Shown here: in pieces, positions 8,954 through 17,233 of the stretch | Position numbering within the stretch: the stretch's first letter is position 1 | How the letters are laid out: each line of letters opens with the position of its first letter | Assembly (NCBI GenBank): GCA_024280835.1 | Contig: JAJRPJ010000002.1 | Coordinates: 1-64,000, forward strand | Reading direction: 5' to 3' | From: Candidatus Zixiibacteriota bacterium | GTDB lineage: Bacteria; Zixibacteria; MSB-5A5; GN15; JACZUZ01 | Length of the DNA: 64,000 bases | The notes under the pieces: model-generated | What the model saw: only the letters and a program-made list of their open reading frames with translations | The model's database searches: none | Told to the model about the DNA's origin: nothing | Program-made: the position numbers and the translations under genes

Positions 8954-9730
8954 ATGACACCGAGCCCTCTTGAATCCGCAATTGCAGTCTTCCTGCTAGC
9001 CTTAGCAGGCGGAATATGGGGTAGTGTCCGCAAAATAAGCGAGGAAAGCCTACATCTAGCGCTGGCTTTCGCGGCGGGTTTCTTCTTGGGAGCCGCTTTT
9101 CTGGATCTATTGCCCTCAGCTTTCGCCTCGCGTGGCGGCATGGAACCCACTACAGTCGGCGGACTAGCGCTCTTAGGATTCTTGGTTATCTACGTAGTCG
9201 AACGCGGTCTGGCGCCTTCAAGGACAATCGAAAGTCACAGTGGCAAGCACATAGATGCGCATGCAGTCGTTGCCCTAACTGCTCTTTTAGGACTAAGCGC
9301 ACATTCAATTGCTGAAGGCGGGGTCCTATTGGTTGCTTCCGAAGGCAGCGCCGTTGCCCAAAGTGTACTCCTTTCAATTGGTTTACATAAAGGCATAGCT
9401 GGTTTGGCGCTTGGTTCCTTGTTTGGACTAGCCCACTTTTCAAAACAAAAAACCATTACTTTCTTAATAATTTTCGCTCTGATGACACCGTTAGGAGCAT
9501 TACTCTCGTCTTTGGCTTTAACAGGAGAGAGCGCCGCCGTGACTAGTACTTTTTTTACAGCCATAACCGCTATCTCCAGTGGTGTTTTTCTCTATGTGGC
9601 GACAGTCGATATTTTGCCTGAAGTGTTACACTCGAGAGCGTCATTGGCTTGGAAGCTATTTTTAGTCGTGTTCGGGGCTTTTGTGATGTGGGTTATAACT
9701 TTATTCGAACACGGACATGGGCACGGTTAA
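8954..9730 (+). CDS. ZIP-family divalent metal transporter
   Basis: 258 residues and about eight membrane segments. Metal-site motifs are HSIAEGG (TM4, from about residue 117) and HKGIAGLAL (TM5, about residue 146). These resemble ZIP subfamily II (HSxxEG ... HKGIxA, as in animal ZIP1-3) more than bacterial ZupT, which has HNxPEG twice. A short His-containing loop (SHSGKHIDAHA) precedes TM4, and the C-terminus is His-rich (EHGHGHG). It probably moves Zn2+ or a similar metal into the cytoplasm. ATG start, no clear ribosome site. Confidence 0.9.
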   Translation: MTPSPLESAIAVFLLALAGGIWGSVRKISEESLHLALAFAAGFFLGAAFLDLLPSAFASRGGMEPTTVGGLALLGFLVIYVVERGLAPSRTIESHSGKHIDAHAVVALTALLGLSAHSIAEGGVLLVASEGSAVAQSVLLSIGLHKGIAGLALGSLFGLAHFSKQKTITFLIIFALMTPLGALLSSLALTGESAAVTSTFFTAITAISSGVFLYVATVDILPEVLHSRASLAWKLFLVVFGAFVMWVITLFEHGHGHG

Positions 9731-9876
9731 GGGAACCAACTACCTCAAAACTATGTAGAAGCGGTTATGGGTTCCTAGGGCGAACCCCCAAAATCCGAAA
9801 ATTAAAATACTGTCAGTTCAATATTTATTAGTCTAGTCTTTTGTAAAATAGTTTGGTCACCAGCTAAGAGGATTTT

Positions 9877-10419
9877 ATGTCATCAAATACGATTGTTCGC
9901 ATGCTTGCAATCATTCTATTGGGAAGTGGTTTGGGAGTAGTAAACAAATTTGCCAACCCAAACGCGCCAGATTTTGTCGGAATCTATCCAGTTTTTTCAG
10001 CGACTGATACCGCCAAAGTCCCAGAGGCCGCTGACGAGGGTGATCCTCCGTATATTTCAATAGGCGAAGCTGTCGGATTTTATAATTCACCTTCGGTTTT
10101 GTTCATCGACGCACGGGATGAATGGGATTACAACGAAGGCCACATCAAAGGCGCTGTGAATTTACCTTTTGAAACTGAAGACGAAACTATCCTTTTGAAC
10201 TTCATGGCGGCAACTGCCAAGGATAAAGAGATGGTTGTTTATTGCAATGGCGCCGATTGCGATTTGTCATTGTATCTGGCGCGGACACTGGCGGCAGAAG
10301 GATTTACAAGTGTCAATATTTTCTTCGGTGGTTGGAGTGATTGGCAGTTACAAGAGCTACCAACTGCTCGCTCTACAGAAACAGATAACAATAATTCAGT
10401 TGAAGATGGGGGTAACTGA
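9877..10419 (+). CDS. Membrane-anchored rhodanese-like sulfurtransferase
   Basis: 180 residues. An N-terminal hydrophobic segment (MLAIILLGSGLGVV) anchors the protein or acts as a signal. A single rhodanese domain (residues ~58-165) shows FIDARDEWDYNEGHIKGAVN and the active-site loop VVYCNGADC, with the catalytic Cys at about residue 123. These domains carry sulfur as a persulfide. It starts after GAGG (AAGAGGATTTT-ATG). Its TGA overlaps the ATG of the DoxX/MauE-like gene, so the two are coupled and probably act together in periplasmic sulfur or thiol chemistry. Confidence 0.92.
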   Translation: MSSNTIVRMLAIILLGSGLGVVNKFANPNAPDFVGIYPVFSATDTAKVPEAADEGDPPYISIGEAVGFYNSPSVLFIDARDEWDYNEGHIKGAVNLPFETEDETILLNFMAATAKDKEMVVYCNGADCDLSLYLARTLAAEGFTSVNIFFGGWSDWQLQELPTARSTETDNNNSVEDGGN

Positions 10420-10862
10420 TGAGAAAATTAATCGATAATCCCCAATTGATATTGGTACTACGAATCGTTTTCGCTGGAATCTTTCTCTTTGCGGCTTTTG
10501 GAAAGATCGTAGATCCTGCGGCTTTCGCAAATAGTATTAATAACTATCACATCGTCCCAGGCTCCTTGGTAAATATCTTCGCTTTGACACTGCCGTGGGT
10601 AGAGGCCTTGGTTGGCATTGGTCTGCTAACAGGGATTTGGGGAAAAGCTTCGGCTTGGTTGACACAACTGATGCTTGTGATGTTTACAATTGCTCTGTTG
10701 ATTGCGATTTCTAATGGTGTGAATATCAACTGCGGTTGCTTTACACAAAACCCAGAGGTCAAAGGTTCGTTGACAATGGATGTTCTGCGTGATATTACGA
10801 TGATGATTCTTGTAACGCCACTCCTAATCAGCAAAGCCCGTGGATTCTGCTGGAAGCCATAG
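10419..10862 (+). CDS. DoxX/MauE-family membrane protein
   Basis: 147 residues with four predicted membrane helices. The N-terminal pattern VLRIVFAGIFLFAAFGKIVDP is the hallmark of the DoxX/MauE family. Two cysteines in a CGCF motif near residue 107 fit the redox-associated MauE branch. It starts inside the stop of the rhodanese gene (TGATG), an arrangement often seen for this pair. Likely role: membrane partner in thiol-disulfide or sulfur handling. No terminator was seen before the convergent secretin gene. Confidence 0.9.
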   Translation: MRKLIDNPQLILVLRIVFAGIFLFAAFGKIVDPAAFANSINNYHIVPGSLVNIFALTLPWVEALVGIGLLTGIWGKASAWLTQLMLVMFTIALLIAISNGVNINCGCFTQNPEVKGSLTMDVLRDITMMILVTPLLISKARGFCWKP

Positions 10863-10884
10863 CGGCTCACAATTTTAGTGACAG

Positions 10885-12231
10885 CTACATTATACGCGGA
10901 GTAATTAAGATAATTAAGTCTGTGTTCTCTTTGATTGTGGATTTGTGTCTGAACAAACTGCCCAAAATAGGAATGTCACCCAAGATAAAGAGTTTGCTCT
11001 CATTGACAATTTCGTTCTCACGCAAGAGCCCGCCGATTACAATAGTTTCACCTTCTTTGCAAGTGACCATCGTGCGAACCGAACGTTCGGTTGTAATTGG
11101 TTTCTGTTGATCTCCTGTCCCAGTAAAACCAACAATCTCTTCGACACGAGGGAATACATCCATCGTAATTATTCCATCTGCATTGATACGTGGAGTCACC
11201 AGTAAAGTGATACCAACTTCAATGTCTTGAAAGGTCACGATGTCTGAAGTCGACGAACCTTGCGTAAATCGATTGATTGTTTGTACTGGAACAATCGTCG
11301 CAACCTTAAATTCAGCCTTGTGATTTTCCAGAGTGGCTAGTTTCGGATGTGAGATAAGTTTGCTCTTACCGGTGGACTGCAAAAAGTCCAGAGTTGAAGT
11401 TAGCTCTTTAAAACTCAATGTCCCCCAATTCCAACCACCCTTTGAAAGGTCTTTTGAAAGAGAACTTTTCTGAAGTTGAGAAGCTGTAGTAGTCGTCGTT
11501 GTGGTCGTAGAGTTAGCAGCAGCGGCGGCGCCCTGATCACTTAGCCTAGCGCTTATTGATGTTGGCCAATTGACTCCAACTACATTTTGAATATCAACTT
11601 TTGTTTCAATCATCTTGACTTCTATCATCACCATTCGCTCTGGCTGGTCAACAAGCTCCAACAACCGTTCCGCTTCTTTGAGAACCTCTGGGAAATCGTG
11701 AATCATCACTGCATTCGGCGATACAGAAGGAGTTGCCTCGTCTGATGCTGATCCCTCAGGAGTGATAACCTCGGCTTTGCCGGATTTGCTTAAGAGAGGC
11801 AAGACAGCATTCTTTCCCATCATCGCTGGAATAAACTTCAAGCGATAATACAAAGTCGACATACTGCCAACGCCAGGATTATCGGCGGATGTGATAACAA
11901 TAATATTGCCACGCAAATAGTAATTGAAGCTATTCGGGAAGAGAAGCGACTCCAAAGCGTCCTTCAAAGTGACATCTGTTAAGAACAAGCTGACAACAGC
12001 GCCACTAGCGTCCGAAACAACCATATTCAAGTTGAATTGGCTAGCCAACATGTTAAGCGCATCACCTAGCTTCATGGACTCTAAGCTAAGTGAGACCTGT
12101 TGTTGCAAATCTACAGGACTGTCATCGGCATGCGCAATACCGCCCGAAGGAAACAATGACAGCATTACCAATGCAATTGCCAGGGGAGACTTGCGCAATT
12201 GCGCTTTCATTTTGTGATAAAGAGAAAACAT
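10885..12231 (-). CDS. pilQ: Secretin (PilQ/GspD family)
   Basis: 448 residues, short for a secretin. Signal peptide (residues ~10-35), an STN domain (VSLSLESMKLGDALNMLASQ onward), one secretin N domain, then the conserved beta-barrel domain with TTERSVRTMVTCKEGETIVIGGL... and the closing LGDIPILGSLFR plus DLIILITPRIM. It forms the outer-membrane ring through which the pilus or exported substrate passes. The chosen ATG has GAGG seven bases upstream, four bases after the preceding stop. A Thr/Ser-rich loop (TTTTTTTAS) lies mid-protein. Last gene of the pilus operon. Confidence 0.95.
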   Translation of the reverse strand: MFSLYHKMKAQLRKSPLAIALVMLSLFPSGGIAHADDSPVDLQQQVSLSLESMKLGDALNMLASQFNLNMVVSDASGAVVSLFLTDVTLKDALESLLFPNSFNYYLRGNIIVITSADNPGVGSMSTLYYRLKFIPAMMGKNAVLPLLSKSGKAEVITPEGSASDEATPSVSPNAVMIHDFPEVLKEAERLLELVDQPERMVMIEVKMIETKVDIQNVVGVNWPTSISARLSDQGAAAAANSTTTTTTTTASQLQKSSLSKDLSKGGWNWGTLSFKELTSTLDFLQSTGKSKLISHPKLATLENHKAEFKVATIVPVQTINRFTQGSSTSDIVTFQDIEVGITLLVTPRINADGIITMDVFPRVEEIVGFTGTGDQQKPITTERSVRTMVTCKEGETIVIGGLLRENEIVNESKLFILGDIPILGSLFRHKSTIKENTDLIILITPRIM

Positions 12232-12234
12232 ATA

Positions 12235-12693
12235 CTAACCTCGTTTGACAGTAACCATAACTTCGCGTCCGTCCACTTCAAGAGTAACTGCGCGTTTGCT
12301 GATTTTTATTATTTTAGCCCCATCGACAAAATCGCCTGTTTTGACAACTCGGCCATTTAGAAATGCCGAAGGAGATGTTGAGTTGAAGATGATAGCCTTC
12401 AGTTCATAGGTGTTCTCCATGGTCAACTCGGTTCTCGATGTGCTTGTAGGTGAAACGTTAGCGATTCTTCGATAGAATGGATCAGCGCCCCACGGCTTTT
12501 CTTTGACAAAAGTAAAGTCCAAAGGAATTGCTTTCTGGGCTACCTTAAGCTGCTTTTCCATCAGTGGTTTCTGCAGAGATTCCGCAACTACTTTTCCACG
12601 TCCCTGAAAATTGTTGAAAGCCCAGATAGCAATGGAAAAAGCAACTATCGACATATATATGCGTCGTTTTGATTCACTCATTTGTTGCGCCAT
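12235..12693 (-). CDS. PilP/GspC-like pilus assembly protein
   Basis: About 152 residues from the ATG at 12693, ten bases past the pilO stop; an alternative ATG is at 12681. A longer frame reaches 12783 but overlaps pilO by 80 bases, so it was rejected. One N-terminal membrane helix (MSIVAFSIAIWAFNNF) is followed by WGADPFYRR and a small beta domain (YELKAIIFNSTSPSAFLNG, GDFVDGAKIIKISKRAVTL). That is the shape of PilP or the HR domain of GspC, which joins the inner-membrane complex to the secretin. Assignment rests on position and shape. Confidence 0.8.
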   Translation of the reverse strand: MAQQMSESKRRIYMSIVAFSIAIWAFNNFQGRGKVVAESLQKPLMEKQLKVAQKAIPLDFTFVKEKPWGADPFYRRIANVSPTSTSRTELTMENTYELKAIIFNSTSPSAFLNGRVVKTGDFVDGAKIIKISKRAVTLEVDGREVMVTVKRG

Positions 12694-12703
12694 TCCGTTG
12701 TAA

Positions 12704-13330
12704 CTATTTTGTCCCGACGGCCATAAGTTGCTTTTGAACGCTTGATGAACTGCGCTGTGCATGGGTATCGCCGACTCCGCCAATCATTGATGTAAACCGT
12801 ATCCTATACTCCGCAGGTATACGGCCGTCTTCACGAGAAATAATGTTAACACTTAACAGCTTCACAAACATTGGCTTTCCCTCAAGCTCCGCCAGAAAGA
12901 GAGTCGCATCACGATATGACCCAGTATATCTCATAGCGATGTCAAGGTAGCGCGGTGAACCGTCAGCAGGTGGCAGTGAATTAAGAGCCAATAACTCACT
13001 CAATGAAGGAGTGATTTCTCGCACGGACAAATCTTTTTGTTGAGCGCTGATCTTCAAATGCTTCACAAGGGCTACAACTTCCTTCTTGTTGTATAGGCGG
13101 GCTGTCAGCGCATCCTTTTGAGATTGTAGCTCGCGCTTTCTTTTCAAGTAGTCGTTGATGGTGGTCATGGTGTTTTGATAGTCAGCAAGTTTTGCATTGG
13201 CAACCGTTGTCTCAGCGACAATAGCTTGCCTTTTGCTAGTGAGTGGCTCTAGGACGAAAAAATAAACACCAGCAATGATTGCCGTCAGACCAACTGCAAG
13301 AATTGCGTATTTTTGAGTGAGCTTTTTCAT
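12704..13330 (-). CDS. pilO: PilO-like inner-membrane pilus assembly protein
   Basis: 208 residues. N-terminal membrane helix (ILAVGLTAIIAGVYFFVL), a coiled-coil (residues ~35-75, KRKRELQSQKDALTARLYNKK) and a ferredoxin-like C-terminal domain (YLDIAMRYTGSYRDATLFLAELE, then VKLLSVNIISRE). This is the PilO/GspM plan. It would pair with the PilN part of the upstream fusion protein. It begins 14 bases after that gene ends. Confidence 0.87.
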   Translation of the reverse strand: MKKLTQKYAILAVGLTAIIAGVYFFVLEPLTSKRQAIVAETTVANAKLADYQNTMTTINDYLKRKRELQSQKDALTARLYNKKEVVALVKHLKISAQQKDLSVREITPSLSELLALNSLPPADGSPRYLDIAMRYTGSYRDATLFLAELEGKPMFVKLLSVNIISREDGRIPAEYRIRFTSMIGGVGDTHAQRSSSSVQKQLMAVGTK

Positions 13331-13343
13331 TGATTAGGTGTTC

Positions 13344-15005
13344 TTAGAGAATTGGTGTTAGAGTAATGCTGAATGTTATTGTTCGCTTAGCACCTTCAAT
13401 ACGTTTGCTATGATTTTTCAATTGGACATCGGAGAATAGAGGTGAGCCGCCAAGTCGTGAAGTAAACTCAGCGAGTATCACTTCAGGCGCCACAAGTCTG
13501 GAGATAACAGAACCATTGAGCGTTGAAGTCGCTCCTCGTTCGCTAGGAAAATAGTTAAGAAAATCCAACCTAATAGCCGCAGGAGTTAAAGCTGCAATTT
13601 CCTTAAGCGCCAAATAGTGCTCTGAATCTCCTTGTTCAAGCTCGTTGATAATTGTCTGTTGTCTAAGCAACTCCGCTTTGAGAACTCGGTAGCCAGCGTA
13701 GGCTGGGGAGGACTCAAAGCTGTTAACAGTTTCGGACGAATTCAACAGTTCTCGTTTGGCGATTTTCTCTCGCCAAAGCTCTGAACTCCAAACAGCTCCT
13801 AATGTAATTATGACAAGCGCCGCAGTGGCTATTGCTCTTCGCAAAAATGTTTGGTTGCTTTTAATCGCATGCACACTCTCAGGTGTAAAGTCCGACAGAG
13901 CATATGGACTTGTGGCAGCCGAAACTACAGGCAAAGCCACTGGTACAACATCCTTGAGGCTTGGATCTGCAAAAATGAATGAGTCAAAGACTTCAGTAGG
14001 GAACCGTTTGAAGGCCATACCAAATCTCTCAGAGAGCATGTCAATTAGTTGCTCCGAATATGAGAAATCACCATAAATGTAAAAAGTTTCGATTTCACCC
14101 AGACCATGCTGAGCGCCATAGTAATCAAGAGCATTTTGGATGATATTGGCTAGTCCTTCGGCGAAATTTTCAAGCGCCTGTGGCATGAACTCTTGAGCCG
14201 CAGAGTCGAATTGAAGTGACTGCCCCAAGGCGACTGAACCGAAGCCTCCATGATGTAAAAACTTCAAACGTGTTCCGCTGTAGAGAGAAATGTCAGTTCG
14301 TGTGGGCCGGATGTTCAATAGGCCATGCGGCTGGTTTTCGCTAAAGTCAGGAATGCGCTCTAAGGCTAGGCCAAGAGCTTCAATGTCTAGACTGATGAAA
14401 TCAAAAGAGATCTTGTTGGCTGCAAAGAATTCTAAAGTCTCATTGAGAGCCGTCTTTGGGAGCGCCATAAGCGTTATTGAGACATCAACACTCTCGCCAG
14501 ATGTAATCTGCTCACATCGTCTATAAGACCAGTATGCGTCATCGAGAGAAAATGGGACACTCTTGTCGCCCTCAAAATATACGGCGCGTCTTTCTTCATT
14601 GAGTGGCATTTTAGGTATACGAATAGTTCGTACAGCAATATCGGTTGAAGAGATACTCAAACCAAAGCGGACATTGTTTAGATTGTGTTGTTTGCTCAGA
14701 TGCATGATTTCATCACTCAAGAAAACTGAATGATCTGAGAGTTGAGCGCCAGTTCGCGGACGATATATTTTGCCAAAGTCGACTATCTCTACCGAAGAGA
14801 GTCTTCGTTCGATAATGCAGTACTGCAATGAATGAGAATCGATTTGAAAGACAACGGTGCGTCCAAGCATCCAGTCATGTTTTAAGGCACAAGAAGAGGC
14901 AGAGGCTGATCCTGGTTTGGCTTCGGCATTACCTGAGGCAGGAACAACGCGCCTAACTGTAGTTTGAAGCGCCGCGTTAAATGCTGTTTGCAGTAGGTTA
15001 CTCAT
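13344..15005 (-). CDS. PilM-PilN fusion (GspL-like)
   Basis: 553 residues. Residues ~43-370 are an actin-like PilM domain (FQIDSHSLQYCIIERRLSSV, VRFGLSISSTDIAVRTIRIP, LALERIPDF, DISLYSGTRLKFLHHGG). A membrane helix follows (RRAIATAALVIITLGAVW, about residue 390), then a coiled-coil and a PilN periplasmic domain (LALKEIAALTPAAIRLDFLNYF). In most type IVa pilus loci PilM and PilN are separate genes; a single chain like this resembles GspL of type II secretion. It forms the inner-membrane platform with PilO and the PilP-like protein. No frameshift is seen at the join. Confidence 0.88.
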   Translation of the reverse strand: MSNLLQTAFNAALQTTVRRVVPASGNAEAKPGSASASSCALKHDWMLGRTVVFQIDSHSLQYCIIERRLSSVEIVDFGKIYRPRTGAQLSDHSVFLSDEIMHLSKQHNLNNVRFGLSISSTDIAVRTIRIPKMPLNEERRAVYFEGDKSVPFSLDDAYWSYRRCEQITSGESVDVSITLMALPKTALNETLEFFAANKISFDFISLDIEALGLALERIPDFSENQPHGLLNIRPTRTDISLYSGTRLKFLHHGGFGSVALGQSLQFDSAAQEFMPQALENFAEGLANIIQNALDYYGAQHGLGEIETFYIYGDFSYSEQLIDMLSERFGMAFKRFPTEVFDSFIFADPSLKDVVPVALPVVSAATSPYALSDFTPESVHAIKSNQTFLRRAIATAALVIITLGAVWSSELWREKIAKRELLNSSETVNSFESSPAYAGYRVLKAELLRQQTIINELEQGDSEHYLALKEIAALTPAAIRLDFLNYFPSERGATSTLNGSVISRLVAPEVILAEFTSRLGGSPLFSDVQLKNHSKRIEGAKRTITFSITLTPIL

Positions 15006-15149
15006 ACTATTGTATGTTATCGTAAGTTGTTAGGTTGCAATTCACTGTGGAGGGTCAAGTTGTTTTGACGATGTCAAGAAATGATGACAGTTCTGGCTCA
15101 GCCCTTAATTGTGGTTTCAAGTTGAAACAAATTTGATATGTCGAAAGAG

Positions 15150-15956
15150 TCAATAATTTGTTGTTGGCAAGCGCAATGTGCCAGCGTTGGTATTAGCAAT
15201 TGTGGAGCGAGGGAGGAGCCTGACGAAAGAATTAGCGCTGTCGGATGTAATTGTGTCTTTGACAAGTAAACTTCGGATTCCAATCGGTAGACCAGCGCTG
15301 AAGTTAAAGACACCAGATGAGCTAACCGAGGCAGTGTCGCTCTTCATTGCTCCGGCTCCATTAGGATAGCTGACTACTGAAATCACATTGCCAGAACTAA
15401 TTCCAGGTGTGACGCCATTGGCGCCTTTGATTATCCCAGTAAAGCCGCAATTCAATAAGTCGGTTGTCGTCTTTGCGACTGTGTAATTGATTGTATTGCC
15501 TGAGCCAGATGAAGTGACAGTCACACCTCCAGTGTAGTTGAAAGATGTGCCCCAGCTATCTGTGACTGCTTTATTCGTGGCTTCAAGGAAATCGTCATGA
15601 ATGTATGGGCCATTCCAAGTTGTGTACCCACCTGGATTTGTTTGCAATGAGCTGAGAGAGGTTGGTAAAGCTCCAACATCGCCAACATAGCCGAAATCAG
15701 CGCCAGACATCATTCCGCCCAATGCATAGTCGCCAGCAACGGCGCGTCCAACTGCATGCAGCGCCGCTTCGGTTTCAATTCGTCGACTCTCTTCAAGGTA
15801 AGGTGTGATTGCCTCTAGAGCGACAGATGTCAGAACCGCGAGTGTAATTATCAGAATCAATACACCGATGAGCGAAAAACCAGACTGTTGGTTGATTCGT
15901 TTTGGCGAGAGCAAGTGTGACTCGGGTTTAGACATTTTGGAGTTCAATAGGCACAT
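15150..15956 (-). CDS. Prepilin-like protein without Glu5
   Basis: About 268 residues. Start is uncertain: ATG 15956 lies five bases after the upstream stop, and ATG 15935 is also possible; neither has a good ribosome site. The prepilin signal is NQQSG/FSLIGVLILI, with cleavage after Gly. The fifth mature residue is Gly instead of the usual Glu. The globular part has the shared module GYVGDVGALPTSLSSL, GYTTWNGPYI and DSWGTSFNY, followed by a carboxypeptidase-regulatory-like beta domain (VVSYPNGAGAM...). Probably a minor pseudopilin. Confidence 0.8.
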   Translation of the reverse strand: MCLLNSKMSKPESHLLSPKRINQQSGFSLIGVLILIITLAVLTSVALEAITPYLEESRRIETEAALHAVGRAVAGDYALGGMMSGADFGYVGDVGALPTSLSSLQTNPGGYTTWNGPYIHDDFLEATNKAVTDSWGTSFNYTGGVTVTSSGSGNTINYTVAKTTTDLLNCGFTGIIKGANGVTPGISSGNVISVVSYPNGAGAMKSDTASVSSSGVFNFSAGLPIGIRSLLVKDTITSDSANSFVRLLPRSTIANTNAGTLRLPTTNY

Positions 15957-15961
15957 ATGAT

Positions 15962-17233
15962 TTATTGGTAGAATACTTCGACCCACACTTGTGTGCATTG
16001 AGTCCCTTTTTTGATTGCAACTCCAATTTCCAATGCATTAACTTGAGTCCAAGTCCATGGTGAGCCAGTCTTTGGATTGACTGTAGTTCTTGTTGAGTAG
16101 GTTGTCCACGTAGTCGTAGGGCTGAACGCGACTCCGATATAGTAGAACCCTTCCGTCTTTAAGAATACTGCCAGGCTTTGTGGGTCGCTACCGAAACCGT
16201 GGACAAAGAAGACGACGCTATCAATTATGCCTGAACTAACGGAACTATTCTGAGTGTCATAAGAGTCATACAGAAAGAAACTTCCGCCTCCACCCTTAAC
16301 AAAGCTCCCAGCGTCGTCGGAAACAACGTCCTTGACGCATGACCAGTTCACTGTGCAGTTTTCGGTAAGTAGCTGTGAAAGAGAGCCAACCCCAATTGGC
16401 CGTAATATCTGGCTGTTTGGACCTCCACCGCCACCACTTGTAGTGTCTGCCCAGTAGCCATTGCTAAGACGCATTATGCCAGCATACGCGCCTACTCTAG
16501 GAAGAGAAGAGGCATAAGTTACAGCTGTGTCATTGGCAGTTGTGTAGACCGCTGTAATTCCGTGATTACCAATCGGTATACCAGTGAAGGAAAAGGAACC
16601 CGAAGAGTTGGGTGTGACGGTCGTCGATGTTGTTCCACCTGCGCCGTCGGGATATGTGACTGTGACATTTACATTTGAGGCATCTGTCCCAGGCGGGGCG
16701 CCGTCACGATCAAGAAGCACACCCTTGAGCGGAGTAGAAAGAATCGCTGAAGTAGAGTTGGCGAATTGTTTGGTGATATTGCTGCCTGAGCCAGTCGATT
16801 GGATAGTGACTCCTGCGCTATAGGCATAATTTGTGCCCCATGGGTCGGTTTTGAAATCAGCGGTGTTTTCGAGGAAGTTGTCACGAATGTAAGGACCGTT
16901 CCAAGAACTATATCCCGCGGGATTCGATGACAAATAGTCAAGTGAAATAGGTAAAGCGCCAATATCTCCAACGTAGCCAAAATCAGTGCGCATGCCGCCT
17001 GATGCCAATTGGCTGTTACCAACTATGGCATTGGACAAACGATTAAGTTCGTCCTCGGCTTGGGCCTGACGACTAGCGTCAATTGTAGTGTCAATAGCAC
17101 GAGTAGCAACTGTAACAAAGACACCAAGGATAAGAATCACAATCACAAGCTCGATGAATGTGAATCCTCTTTCAGAAGCGTCAAAGAAACGCTTACAAGC
17201 TTTGTGGATTATGTTTGAAACTGTTGTCACCAT
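15962..17233 (-). CDS. Large prepilin-like protein with beta-sandwich extension
   Basis: 423 residues, long for a prepilin. The signal SERG/FTFIELVIVILILG has the standard Gly cleavage site and Glu5. The module shared with its neighbours (DFGYVGDIGALPISLDYL, GYSSWNGPYIRD, DPWGTNYAYSAGVTIQSTG) is followed by a carboxypeptidase-regulatory-like domain (GVLLDRDGAPPGT ... GSFSFTGIPIGNHGI). A further ~170-residue C-terminal domain follows a Gly-rich linker. The start overlaps the stop of the upstream prepilin gene by seven bases, suggesting coupling. Likely a tip or minor pilin. Confidence 0.88.
   Translation of the reverse strand: MVTTVSNIIHKACKRFFDASERGFTFIELVIVILILGVFVTVATRAIDTTIDASRQAQAEDELNRLSNAIVGNSQLASGGMRTDFGYVGDIGALPISLDYLSSNPAGYSSWNGPYIRDNFLENTADFKTDPWGTNYAYSAGVTIQSTGSGSNITKQFANSTSAILSTPLKGVLLDRDGAPPGTDASNVNVTVTYPDGAGGTTSTTVTPNSSGSFSFTGIPIGNHGITAVYTTANDTAVTYASSLPRVGAYAGIMRLSNGYWADTTSGGGGGPNSQILRPIGVGSLSQLLTENCTVNWSCVKDVVSDDAGSFVKGGGGSFFLYDSYDTQNSSVSSGIIDSVVFFVHGFGSDPQSLAVFLKTEGFYYIGVAFSPTTTWTTYSTRTTVNPKTGSPWTWTQVNALEIGVAIKKGTQCTQVWVEVFYQ

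Noticed and set aside
12694-12783. Longer N-terminus for the PilP-like protein
   Set aside because: It would overlap pilO by 80 bases, and the extra residues do not extend the membrane helix.
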